A stretch of 53,355 bases of DNA from Erysipelotrichia bacterium (lineage in GTDB: Bacteria; Bacillota_I; Bacilli_A; Erysipelotrichales; Erysipelotrichaceae). This document shows, piece by piece, positions 32,671 to 41,889 of this stretch (its first letter is position 1; each line of letters starts with the position of its first letter). The stretch lies in contig JAAYOQ010000011.1 in NCBI GenBank assembly GCA_012520255.1, forward strand, positions 1 through 53,355. The letters run 5' to 3'. Position numbers and translations under genes: made by a program. The notes beneath the pieces were generated by a model. That model had not been told where the DNA came from, searched no databases, and worked only from the letters and a program-made list of their open reading frames with translations.

Positions 32671-33258
32671 ATGAAGTTTGATTTTTTGTTTTTAAGTAAT
32701 GCAGTATTATTTGGGATTGGTTTAGCGATGGATGCTTTTTCAGTTTCACTAGCCAATGGTTTAAATGAGCCGAAAATGAAAAAATCCAAGATTAACCTGA
32801 TTGCTGGGGTTTTTGGTCTGTTTCAAGGTTTGATGCCTTTAACAGGTTGGATGTGTGTCCGTACTATAGCATCAGCATTTGCTGACTTTCAAAAGTTTAT
32901 TCCCTGGATTGCTCTAATCTTACTTTTGTATATTGGGAAAAAGATGATAATTGAATGTTTTCAATGCAAGGAAGAAGAATGTACTTTTGAAGAGTTGTCT
33001 CTTGTTGATCTGTTATTACAGGGAATTGCAACATCTATTGATGCCTTAAGTGTGGGCTTTGCAATTTCTAATTATGATTTTCGATTTGCCTTTTATGAAG
33101 CAGCTGTTATCGCTGTTGTAACTTATATCATAAGTTATATTGGCATAAAAATTGGTCAGAAATTTGGAACTGAATTTTCAAATAAAGCCTCATTAATTGG
33201 AGGATTTATATTAGTTTTTATTGGAATAAGAATCTGGATTAAAGGAGTATTTATGTAA
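32671..33258 (+). CDS. mntP: Manganese efflux pump MntP
   Basis: 195 aa, six membrane segments. MntP exports Mn(II). Conserved acidic residues sit in the helices: GIGLAMDAFSVSLANG (~16-31, Asp22) and the symmetric repeat GIATSIDALSVGFAI (~118-132, Asp124). The length is normal. The start has only a weak purine stretch upstream (AAGATAGAG). No manganese riboswitch core was recognised in the long leader. It is convergent with an M20 peptidase. Confidence 0.88.
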   Translation: MKFDFLFLSNAVLFGIGLAMDAFSVSLANGLNEPKMKKSKINLIAGVFGLFQGLMPLTGWMCVRTIASAFADFQKFIPWIALILLLYIGKKMIIECFQCKEEECTFEELSLVDLLLQGIATSIDALSVGFAISNYDFRFAFYEAAVIAVVTYIISYIGIKIGQKFGTEFSNKASLIGGFILVFIGIRIWIKGVFM

Positions 33259-33261
33259 AAG

Positions 33262-33284
33262 AAAGGTTGGAATTTCCAACCTTT
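33262..33284. terminator. Terminator between mntP and the M20 peptidase
   Basis: A 9-bp stem (33262-33270 with 33276-33284) with a 5-nt loop, A/T-rich on both sides; it overlaps the last base of the convergent peptidase gene. Confidence 0.7.
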
Positions 33285-34723
33285 TATCTTCTTTCCTGAG
33301 CTTTAATCAATTCTTTGTACCAATCTACAGCCATCGGTAAACATCCTTGATCTATATTTTCATTTAAACCATGCATTCCTTTTAATTGTTCAGCAGTATA
33401 GTTAACAGGTGCAAATCTGACACAGTTGTCACAAACCTCCGCAAAAAATCTTGAATCAGTTCCACCGGTAACTACGTATGGCATAATACCAACACCAGGG
33501 AAAACCTTATTAATAGTATCAACAATCATATTGTATTGTGGTCCTTTTAAATCTAGTGGTTTTGAAGGATAACCAGCAATAATCGTCTCAACTTCTAAAT
33601 CATACTTCTTAGCGATTTCTGTAACTATTTTATTGGCTTCATCAGTAGATTGATGAGGAATATATCTTAAGTTAGCTGTAACATAAGCTTCTTGAGGGAT
33701 AACATTATAGCCCTCTGAACCTTTAGCCATGGTAAAACAAATAGTTGTTTGCAACATTGCCGCAGCATGAGGAGAAATGGCTGGCAAGATAAGTTTAAGA
33801 ACAGGTTTAAATAACCACAAGTTACTCATGATAAATTTCAACATAAAGTTAGAACTGTAAGGAGCCAAATTAGTAAGCATTGCATCAACTGCTGCTGAAA
33901 ATCTGACTTTGAATGGATTATTGATTTCAATATAATTAACAAACTTGGCTAAACGGGCAATAGGACTGTTTTTTGGTGGAGTTGAAGAATGCCCACCACT
34001 GCTTTTAGCGATGATTTTTAAATCTCCATACCCCTTTTCAAAAATACCAATGGCAGCGAAATTGCCTTTAATTCCAACAATCGGATCGGAAACAATACTT
34101 CCCCCTTCATCAGACAATAAATATAAATTGATGCCTCTTTCTTTAAACCAATCAGCCATTTTTAAGGCTCCATCACCACCGATTTCCTCAGTACAGCTTG
34201 AGCCTAGATAGACATCGCATTTTGGGGTATAGCCTTCGATTAAAAGTTCTTCAACAGCCTGATAGAAACTCATGATACCAACTTTTATATCTCCAGCCCC
34301 TCTTCCCCAGACTTTGCCATCAGCAATAGTCCCGGAAAAAGGAGGATAAATCCATTCGCCGGTAGCTTCAACGACATCTTGATGGGAAATCAGGATAATC
34401 GGATCAAGAGTAGGGTCAGTTCCTTTCCATTTCATCATCAGGTTGCCATCGATTTCAATTTTTTCCAAGTGTTTAAAAACATTTGGATACAAATTTTCAA
34501 TAACCTTATGAAAACCTCTAAATTTTTCTACATCAGGTTTGTCACGATAAGAAATGGTCTCGTATTGAATTAATTTGGATAGTTTATCAGAATACAAATC
34601 AATTCTTTCTTGATCTGTTGAATACTCATAAAAAGTCTCTTTGTTTCCAACCAGTAAAGTTCTTATTAAAGCTATTACCAATAATACGACAATAACAAGC
34701 AATATAAGTAATATAAATTCCAT
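33284..34723 (-). CDS. M20 family metallopeptidase (carboxypeptidase S-like)
   Basis: 479 aa with one N-terminal membrane anchor (~2-24). M20 metal-site motifs: SHQDVV (His, Asp) near residue 113, the WGRGAGDIKVG block with the bridging Asp, and CTEEIGGDGA with the catalytic Glu-Glu pair near 180. Later metal ligands include GTDSRFF. The Arg/His-rich end and the insertion pattern (HSSTPPKNSPIARLAK, a dimerisation-domain feature) fit the CPS1/aminoacylase branch rather than PepV. It cleaves N-acyl or peptide bonds at the membrane. Confidence 0.83.
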   Translation of the reverse strand: MEFILLILLVIVVLLVIALIRTLLVGNKETFYEYSTDQERIDLYSDKLSKLIQYETISYRDKPDVEKFRGFHKVIENLYPNVFKHLEKIEIDGNLMMKWKGTDPTLDPIILISHQDVVEATGEWIYPPFSGTIADGKVWGRGAGDIKVGIMSFYQAVEELLIEGYTPKCDVYLGSSCTEEIGGDGALKMADWFKERGINLYLLSDEGGSIVSDPIVGIKGNFAAIGIFEKGYGDLKIIAKSSGGHSSTPPKNSPIARLAKFVNYIEINNPFKVRFSAAVDAMLTNLAPYSSNFMLKFIMSNLWLFKPVLKLILPAISPHAAAMLQTTICFTMAKGSEGYNVIPQEAYVTANLRYIPHQSTDEANKIVTEIAKKYDLEVETIIAGYPSKPLDLKGPQYNMIVDTINKVFPGVGIMPYVVTGGTDSRFFAEVCDNCVRFAPVNYTAEQLKGMHGLNENIDQGCLPMAVDWYKELIKAQERR

Positions 34724-34866
34724 ATAAAGTATTCTCCTTCAGTTTACATTATTATATGTTATTTAAAGATAAAAATGAAACCAGAAAATTTAACATCGTT
34801 ATATTCACTAGAAAACCTATCCTTGAAAAGGGTACTTTATCAGAACAGGTTATTTTTAATAATGGG

Positions 34867-35955
34867 TTATTGGATACTATATTTTTTAACCAGGTACCTG
34901 AATATGCAGATTACATCTTGAGCACTTTCATCAAAAGTTCCATAATACGGTTTAAAGCCTTCATCGATACCATGAAAATATACATAAAAGCAAAAAGTAC
35001 TGTCTTCAAGAATAGCGATATTATTTGAATGATTAAAATTATCAGTAACCAGAACATATCTATTGCTTAAAAATCCATTTAAAATTATTTCTAAGTCAGA
35101 TTTGTCAATTTGTAGCGACTCACAATTGTAAGTGCCATCATAATCAGTAAACTCTCCAGATAAATAAGCTTTATTATCATCTATCTTCAGGTTGAAATTG
35201 AAGGTGTTTAAAAGTGTTGAATGAATCTGACTGATATAAATTGAACTGATGAGTTCTTCCGGAGTAATAATTGTTCTATCATAGTTTAACAATGGTATAT
35301 AGTTGGCATTGTTTTCGATCATTTTTTTGATAAGAAGCGGTTTTAACTTTTGAAATAAATTTTCTTCCTGATAAGAAGGAGCTTTACCGTTTATTGAGAT
35401 GCTTAATTTTTCGCCTGTCTGATACTTTGCTGATAAGATAAACTGACCAGCATCTACTGGTATCCCGTCGGTCCAATCAACCTTTCCGTTTAGTTTTATT
35501 ATGCCTGACTCTCTTATTAGCAAAGCAAATTGTTCAACAAATTCTTTATCGACAGCTATATCAAAACTAACATAATCATCAGCAGTATCATTTGAGACCG
35601 TTAGCCACAGCATATAACCAAGTTTTTGAAACTGTGTTACTTTATCTTTGGCTTTTCTTATTAAGTATTCATCTTTTTCGTCGTAAATGCTTAAAGTAAT
35701 TTCCAGAAAACTGCCACCATATATGAAGTCAGAATCTTCAGTAGCAGTCGTTCTCCTTCTGAGACTGAAGTAATTAAGATCTAGGGATTCAATATCTTTA
35801 GGTGCATTTGGATTATCGCTGTAATGATGTTCTCCAGTCATTGGCAAATCTTCTTTTTTACCTTTAGAAAAAAATAAGAAAACCACCAGTCCTGAAATTA
35901 TCACTATAATTAAAATGCCTGGAACAGAAAATAATTTGTTAAACATATTCTTCAT
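34867..35955 (-). CDS. Membrane-anchored hypothetical protein
   Basis: 362 aa from the ATG at 35955, chosen for the GGAGG nine bases upstream; an in-frame ATG at 36018 lacks a site. Not recognised. One N-terminal membrane segment (~14-31, ILIIVIISGLVVFLFF) is followed by KGKK, which predicts type-II/N-anchored topology with about 330 residues outside. The exterior part is acidic and beta-rich, without Cys pairs or known catalytic motifs. It is divergent from a hydrolase-transporter operon and convergent with nothing nearby. Confidence 0.6.
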   Translation of the reverse strand: MKNMFNKLFSVPGILIIVIISGLVVFLFFSKGKKEDLPMTGEHHYSDNPNAPKDIESLDLNYFSLRRRTTATEDSDFIYGGSFLEITLSIYDEKDEYLIRKAKDKVTQFQKLGYMLWLTVSNDTADDYVSFDIAVDKEFVEQFALLIRESGIIKLNGKVDWTDGIPVDAGQFILSAKYQTGEKLSISINGKAPSYQEENLFQKLKPLLIKKMIENNANYIPLLNYDRTIITPEELISSIYISQIHSTLLNTFNFNLKIDDNKAYLSGEFTDYDGTYNCESLQIDKSDLEIILNGFLSNRYVLVTDNFNHSNNIAILEDSTFCFYVYFHGIDEGFKPYYGTFDESAQDVICIFRYLVKKYSIQ

Positions 35956-36086
35956 AGAACCTCCAATATTATTTAAAATATAATTGCTAAAGTAATTAGT
36001 ACTATCATTATTATACAAAAAATATTATGATAGTTTCTTTTTTTATTATCAAACTGGTGTATAATATAAAAATAGGCGGTGAAAAT

Positions 36087-37055
36087 ATGATTGATATCAA
36101 AGAAAGGGTAGTTTTAGGTAATTTACCACAGACTATTCATATCAAAGGAAATGATGAAGATAACCCGGTATTATTGTTTGTTCATGGTGGTCCAGGTATC
36201 AGCAACAGACATACAGTAATGCAGACAAATGATGATTTACTGGATGTTTTTACGATTGTTGCCTGGGATCAGAGAGGTACCGCTGGTTCTTATTTTAAAG
36301 CCAAGGCTAAAGATTTAACAATTGAAAGATTTATTGAAGATGCTAAGGAATTAGTTGAATATCTCTGTAAGAAGTTTAATAAGAAGAAAATCTTTGTTAT
36401 AGGTGGTTCTTGGGGTTCATTGTTAGGTACTCGTTTACTTAATAAATATCCAGAAAATATCGCTGCCTTTGTTGGTTTTGGCCAATTTGTCAACGGACAT
36501 CTAAATGAATTGATCAGTTGGCAATATTGTATTGATGAGGTAACCAAAGCTAATGATTTGAAATCATTGGAAGCACTAAAAAAAGTAGGCCCACCTGAAA
36601 TGGGGATTTATAAAGGTGGTTTTGCCGGGATGAAAGTACAAAGAGATATCATGATGAAATATGGTGGCTATTCTAAAAATGAAAGTAAACGTTCATACAT
36701 GGACGCTTTCATCAAACCGATATTAAAAAGTGGTGAATACACATTAAAAGAAATTTATGGTTATGCTAAAGGGTATAAATTTGTTTTAAATAACATGTGG
36801 TCACAAGTAGGTAAGACCGATTTCATGAAAGAATGTACTGATTTTGATGCTCCAATCTTTATCTTTAATGGAAGATTGGATATGAATACTCCGGCAGTGT
36901 TAGTTGAAGACTGGTTCAATATGATTGATGCACCAGTTAAAGAGTTACACTGGTTTGAAAATTCAGGTCATAACCCAATGATGGATGAAGAAAAGAAGTT
37001 TAAGGCTTTATTAAAAGAAAAACTTCTAAAAATTGCCAAGGAGGAAAATTTATGA
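36087..37055 (+). CDS. Proline-iminopeptidase-like alpha/beta hydrolase
   Basis: 322 aa from the ATG at 36087. A TATAAT at 36060-36065 rules out the in-frame ATG at 36027, and GGCGGTG lies before 36087. The S33 peptidase pattern is present: LLFVHGGPGISNRH, AWDQRGTAGS, the nucleophile elbow IGGSWGS, an acid in FNGRLDMNTP and the His in ENSGHNPMMDEEK. It should release N-terminal residues from short peptides or hydrolyse a related amide or ester. It overlaps the transporter gene by four bases (ATGA), so the two are coupled: uptake followed by hydrolysis, or the reverse. Confidence 0.82.
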   Translation: MIDIKERVVLGNLPQTIHIKGNDEDNPVLLFVHGGPGISNRHTVMQTNDDLLDVFTIVAWDQRGTAGSYFKAKAKDLTIERFIEDAKELVEYLCKKFNKKKIFVIGGSWGSLLGTRLLNKYPENIAAFVGFGQFVNGHLNELISWQYCIDEVTKANDLKSLEALKKVGPPEMGIYKGGFAGMKVQRDIMMKYGGYSKNESKRSYMDAFIKPILKSGEYTLKEIYGYAKGYKFVLNNMWSQVGKTDFMKECTDFDAPIFIFNGRLDMNTPAVLVEDWFNMIDAPVKELHWFENSGHNPMMDEEKKFKALLKEKLLKIAKEENL

Positions 37056-38422
37056 GTAACAAGGGCATTATTAAATTAAAAGAGAAACTCGGTTTTATGA
37101 CTTTCTCAGCAGGATTAAACATTGTATATACATTTAAGAATTTATATTATCTTATTTTCTTAACCAATGTATTAAAAATTGATGTTTTAATGGCAGGTAC
37201 AATGTTAACCTTAGGAACAATCTGGGATGCGGTCAATGATCCGCTAATAGGAATTTGGAGTGCTAATCACACTTTCAAAAATGGGGAAAAGGTTCGCCCT
37301 TATAATCTGCTGTTTTGTGTGCCCTGGGCAATTTCAATAGTTTTACTATTTTGTGATTTCAAGACCACTCAAACCTTGACCATCATTATCGCATTGGCAA
37401 TTTATTTTGTTTTTGAAACATTTCATACCTTTATGGGTATGCCATATAACTCGATGGGAGCACTAGCTTCACCACATGATAGTGATAGACGTTCTATCAA
37501 TGCCTTTAGATCACTTGGTGGAGTTCTAGGTAGTGGTATTGGCTCTGTAGCAGTTACTCCACTGGTTAAATTATTTGGAGGTTTACAGGGGAAAGGAGCA
37601 ATTATTGGTGCTCAAGATGCTAGAGCGTTATTCTTAACTGCTTGTACCATGGGTCTTATCTGTATTGCTGGTTCATTGACGCATTATTTTACTACTAAGG
37701 AAAGAGTTCGTCAGATTTCTGATGATAATGAAAAAATCACTTTAGTTAGAGGTTACAAAATGTTGTTTGGCTGTAAATCCTGGGTATTGAATATGCTTTA
37801 TATTATCTGTTATGGGGTCAATAATACTATCATTATGAATTCTATTAATTATTATGCTGCCTATGTTTTAGGTGAAAGCAGTGCAGCGATGCCGATATTA
37901 GCTGTTTATCTGGTATTTACTATTATATTTTCAATCATCACACCAATGATTGATGAAAAACTAAGTAGAAGAAAAACGATGTTTTTGGCAGCTTTCGTTT
38001 TATTGACAGGAAAGATTCCATTTATCTTAAGACCGTTTTCACCAATTACCGTCTATATTAATGCACTGACTTTAGGCTTTGGAGGATCAATAACTTTCAT
38101 CATGTTTAATACCAATAGAAATAATATTTCTGACATTATTGAATGGAAAAATGGCAGAAGAATTGATTCACTGGTATCAAGTGGTGATAACCTGGCTTCT
38201 AAGTTAGCTGAAGCTGGAGCGATTCAGCTTATTGCTTTCAGTTTAAAAGCGGCGGGTTTTAATGAAGCATTGAAAATCAATCAGACACCTGAAACTATCA
38301 TGACTATTAATTCATTTTTAGGCTGGATTCCTGCCGTTATCGCAATTTTAATGTTAATCATTTTAACAAAAATGGATGTAGAAAAAGAAATGAAAGAAAG
38401 TAAGGCAAGCAGTGTCGTATAA
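37052..38422 (+). CDS. GPH-type MFS transporter coupled to the hydrolase
   Basis: 456 aa, twelve membrane segments. The glycoside-pentoside-hexuronide:cation symporter family is indicated by the WDAVNDPLIG motif (residues ~53-62), with the two Asp that bind the coupling cation in MelB. The family's carriers take up sugars, but related MFS proteins take peptides or other solutes. Translational coupling (ATGA) to a prolyl-aminopeptidase-like hydrolase rather than a glycosidase is unusual and may point to a non-sugar substrate. A terminator follows immediately. Confidence 0.85.
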   Translation: MSNKGIIKLKEKLGFMTFSAGLNIVYTFKNLYYLIFLTNVLKIDVLMAGTMLTLGTIWDAVNDPLIGIWSANHTFKNGEKVRPYNLLFCVPWAISIVLLFCDFKTTQTLTIIIALAIYFVFETFHTFMGMPYNSMGALASPHDSDRRSINAFRSLGGVLGSGIGSVAVTPLVKLFGGLQGKGAIIGAQDARALFLTACTMGLICIAGSLTHYFTTKERVRQISDDNEKITLVRGYKMLFGCKSWVLNMLYIICYGVNNTIIMNSINYYAAYVLGESSAAMPILAVYLVFTIIFSIITPMIDEKLSRRKTMFLAAFVLLTGKIPFILRPFSPITVYINALTLGFGGSITFIMFNTNRNNISDIIEWKNGRRIDSLVSSGDNLASKLAEAGAIQLIAFSLKAAGFNEALKINQTPETIMTINSFLGWIPAVIAILMLIILTKMDVEKEMKESKASSVV

Positions 38423-38444
38423 AAGGAGGTTAATACCTTCTTTT
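38421..38444 (+). terminator. Terminator of the hydrolase/GPH operon
   Basis: A 9-bp stem with one G-T pair (38421-38429 with 38436-38444), overlapping the stop codon. Confidence 0.7.
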
Positions 38445-38599
38445 GTTTTGAACAATTGGTCTTTCTTTGTTTATTGACCATAGTATAATTGATTGATAAA
38501 ATTATATGTGCAATTGATCAAATTAACTGATTATCTAATAAAGAATGTTTTAGTTTTAAATAAAACTGCGTAATATAAACTGAAGAAAAGGGTGTAAAA

Positions 38600-41500
38600 A
38601 TGTTAGAACTAAGAAATATTGTTAAGACATATAAAACAGGTGAGTTAATTCAAAATGCTCTGGATGATGTCAGTATCTCCTTTAGAGAAAGTGAGTTTGT
38701 GGCTATTTTAGGGCATTCCGGCAGTGGTAAAACTACGATGTTAAATATCATTGGTGGTTTAGATCAATATACCAGTGGAGATTTAATTATTAAAGGTGTC
38801 AGTACCAAAAAATATAAAGACAAGGACTGGGATGTTTATAGAAACCATATTATTGGTTTTGTTTTTCAGAGTTATAATTTAATTCCTCATCAAAGTGTTT
38901 TAGAAAATGTTGAAATAGCTTTAACATTGTCTGGAGTTAGTAAAAAAGAAAGAAAAAGACGTGCTGAAGAAGCTCTAAGACAAGTTGATTTATCTGATCA
39001 TATTTACAAAAAACCCAATCAGCTTTCTGGTGGACAGATGCAAAGAGTAGCTATAGCTAGAGCCTTGGTAAATAATCCATCTATTTTATTAGCTGATGAA
39101 CCAACAGGAGCTTTAGATAGTGAGACCAGTATTCAGGTAATGAATCTTTTAAAAGAGATATCTAAAGACAGACTGGTCATTATGGTTACCCATAATCCTG
39201 ATTTGGCTGACAGGTATGCCAATAGAATTGTAAAACTGTCTGATGGCAAAATTACCGATGATTTAAAGCCCCACATCTCCAAAACATTACCTGTTGAAAA
39301 ACCGGTTAAACTTAAGAATAAATCGATGTCTTTTTTTACAGCGACAGCTTTAAGTTTTAAAAACCTGCTGACTAAAAAAATGAGAACATTTATGACTTCT
39401 TTTGCAGGATCAATTGGAATCATGGGTATTGCTCTGATACTGTCAGTTTCTACAGGTTTTCAGCTGTATATTGATAAGGTCGAAGAGGATGCACTGTCTT
39501 CTTATCCACTGACAATTACTGCTGAAACAGCTGATGCTACCGGAGCGATATTAAGTATGGTCACTGATAATAGTGAAGCAGATGGGACAGAATATATTAA
39601 AGAAAAACAATATATTACTACAATGTTTTCTTCAATTGAAACCAATGATTTAACATCACTCAAAAGATATTTTGAGGCTAACAGGTCAACAGTTGAGCAA
39701 AATAGTTCACTGGTTACTTATTCATATTCAGTTGTACCAAACATTTATACCATTGATGCTGCTTATAACATCAGTAAAATTAATCCAAACAATATGATGA
39801 ACATGATGACTTCCGAATCATCAACTTCGATGATTTCAGCAGTATCTTCAACTAGAGGCATTTTCAATGAAATGATTGATGATATCGAAATGTTGAAAAT
39901 GAATTATGAAGTCTTAAAAGGGAGATGGCCTGAAAACTACAATGAGCTGATTATAGTTTTATCAGAACCAAATAACATCTCTGATTTATTGGTTTATTCT
40001 TTAGGGTTAAGAGACTTTTCAGAGTTAAGGACTATTATTAATGAGGCTATGAGTGGTAAGGAATTTTCAATTAAAAATGAACCTTTAACTATCACTTATG
40101 ATGTTTTATTGAATTTGGATTTAAGATTGGTCAACAGTAGCGATGTTTTCAGATATAACGAAAAATATGATATTTATGAAGATATGTCAGATGATGCTGA
40201 CTATATGAAGAATGTTTATGACAACAGTGAAAAACTAAGAGTTGTTGGAATAGTATGTCTTAAGCCAGATGTCAATTCAATGGCTTTACAGCCAGGAGTT
40301 AACTATACTAAGGATTTAACCTTATATGTCATTGAAAAGGCCAGAGAAAGTGAAATTGTCCAAGCTCAATTAGCTAATCCGGATATTGATATTTTTTCTG
40401 GTAAAAGATTTGACCAGCAGGATGATAAAAAAACAACCATTGATTTTGATGATATGATTACCATTGATGAAGCTGTTTTAAAGTCAGCATTTAAGGTTAA
40501 CATTGATAAGGATGCTCTAAATGCTGATAAGATTCAGAATACTGTAGCTAACTATACAATGAAAATGATTTCTTCATTAACGACAGATATTGCTCCAGCT
40601 AGAAATATTCTGGAAGCCGGATTAATTGAATTAGCTACCGATTATTTAAACAGTTATATTGATACAAATACAGTTGAGGGAAATATCATCTTTAATCCAG
40701 CTGATATCGAAAGTTTTACCGGGCAATATGTTTTATCAGAAAAGTTTATTTCAACGATAACCAATATAAATCTTACCTATAGTGTTGATCAGGATTTTAT
40801 TGCTCCTGTATATCAGCGACTATTACCAGGTGTATTCTATATAGCATCTCTATCTACTTCAGAGGAACCTCAAAATAGTGAAAAGATGAAAACTGAAGTA
40901 CCGATGCTGGTTCAGTTATATCTGCAGACAATTTTTAATGTTGACTCATCGGCGCCTGATTATAATCCTGCATCTGATATGAACCTGATATTTGACAATC
41001 TGGCTTCAGGATTGGTTAAATCTTTAATGGCTAATGCGATTGTCAGTAATACTACTGATTTGTCACAAGCACTTCTTTATCCGTTAAAAAATATGTTCAG
41101 TGGTGAGTTGATGGAAATTGATACTGATAAATTTGCCCAGGCTTTTAAATTTAACACTTCACAGGAAGAATTATCAAGACTTATGGAAACGGTCTTATCT
41201 TCAACTGATTCAAAAACATATAAGACTAATTTACTGGCTTTAGGATATCAGGATGTTGATGAGCCTACTGCAATATCTATCTATTTTAGAAACTTTGATA
41301 ATAAGGAAGCGTTTTTACAATTTATTGATGATTATAATACTTTAGTAAAAGATGACGGAAAAGAAATTTCTTATGTGGATATTACAGGTATTCTGATGGG
41401 TTCAATCAAAACAATTATTGATGCAGTTACTTACGTTCTAATTGCTTTTGTTTCAATTTCTTTGATTGTTTCATCAATAATGATTGGAGTGATTACATTG

Positions 41501-41830
41501 ATTTCAGTTATGGAAAGAACTAAAGAAATAGGAATTCTAAGAGCGGTAGGAGCCAGCAAAAGAGATATTGCCAGAGTATTTAATGCTGAAACAATAATAA
41601 TCGGATTTCTTTCTGGTGTTATCGGAGTAGTTGGCAGTAATGTATTGTTGATTCCAATTAACCAGATTTTATATAAGTTGACAAATATCAGTTCCCTAAA
41701 AGCAGTTTTACCGCTTTATAGCGGCGGTATCTTGATTATTATCAGTGTAATTTTAACTTATATAGCTGGTTTAATTCCTTCCAGAAGTGCCAGCAACAAG
41801 AATCCGGTAGATGCTTTAAGAACAGAATAG
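38600..41830 (+). CDS. ABC transporter ATPase-permease fusion (MacB/LolD-FtsX type)
   Basis: 1076 aa. The N-terminal ~230 residues are a LolD/MacB-class ATPase: Walker A GHSGSGKTT (38-46), signature LSGGQ (142-146), Walker B ILLADEPTGALDS (162-174). A first membrane helix (~270-290) is followed by a very large external domain (~290-930). Three more helices then form the FtsX permease end (~945-1070), closing with ILRAVGASKRDIARVF and the family GLIPSRSASNKNPVDALRTE ending. Fused ATPase-permeases of this kind move lipoproteins, peptides or lipids outward, or sense antimicrobial peptides. The ~640-residue external domain is unusually big, and the absence of a partner periplasmic or sensor gene leaves the substrate open. 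Confidence 0.85.
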   Translation: MLELRNIVKTYKTGELIQNALDDVSISFRESEFVAILGHSGSGKTTMLNIIGGLDQYTSGDLIIKGVSTKKYKDKDWDVYRNHIIGFVFQSYNLIPHQSVLENVEIALTLSGVSKKERKRRAEEALRQVDLSDHIYKKPNQLSGGQMQRVAIARALVNNPSILLADEPTGALDSETSIQVMNLLKEISKDRLVIMVTHNPDLADRYANRIVKLSDGKITDDLKPHISKTLPVEKPVKLKNKSMSFFTATALSFKNLLTKKMRTFMTSFAGSIGIMGIALILSVSTGFQLYIDKVEEDALSSYPLTITAETADATGAILSMVTDNSEADGTEYIKEKQYITTMFSSIETNDLTSLKRYFEANRSTVEQNSSLVTYSYSVVPNIYTIDAAYNISKINPNNMMNMMTSESSTSMISAVSSTRGIFNEMIDDIEMLKMNYEVLKGRWPENYNELIIVLSEPNNISDLLVYSLGLRDFSELRTIINEAMSGKEFSIKNEPLTITYDVLLNLDLRLVNSSDVFRYNEKYDIYEDMSDDADYMKNVYDNSEKLRVVGIVCLKPDVNSMALQPGVNYTKDLTLYVIEKARESEIVQAQLANPDIDIFSGKRFDQQDDKKTTIDFDDMITIDEAVLKSAFKVNIDKDALNADKIQNTVANYTMKMISSLTTDIAPARNILEAGLIELATDYLNSYIDTNTVEGNIIFNPADIESFTGQYVLSEKFISTITNINLTYSVDQDFIAPVYQRLLPGVFYIASLSTSEEPQNSEKMKTEVPMLVQLYLQTIFNVDSSAPDYNPASDMNLIFDNLASGLVKSLMANAIVSNTTDLSQALLYPLKNMFSGELMEIDTDKFAQAFKFNTSQEELSRLMETVLSSTDSKTYKTNLLALGYQDVDEPTAISIYFRNFDNKEAFLQFIDDYNTLVKDDGKEISYVDITGILMGSIKTIIDAVTYVLIAFVSISLIVSSIMIGVITLISVMERTKEIGILRAVGASKRDIARVFNAETIIIGFLSGVIGVVGSNVLLIPINQILYKLTNISSLKAVLPLYSGGILIIISVILTYIAGLIPSRSASNKNPVDALRTE

Positions 41831-41834
41831 AAAT

Positions 41835-41862
41835 AAAAGTATCCAATAACATGGATGCTTTT
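41835..41862 (+). terminator. Terminator after the ABC fusion gene
   Basis: An 11-bp stem (41835-41845 with 41852-41862, one G-T pair) ending in T4, five bases after the stop. Confidence 0.8.
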
Positions 41863-41889
41863 GTGATAGAATGATATGGGAGTTTTTAA

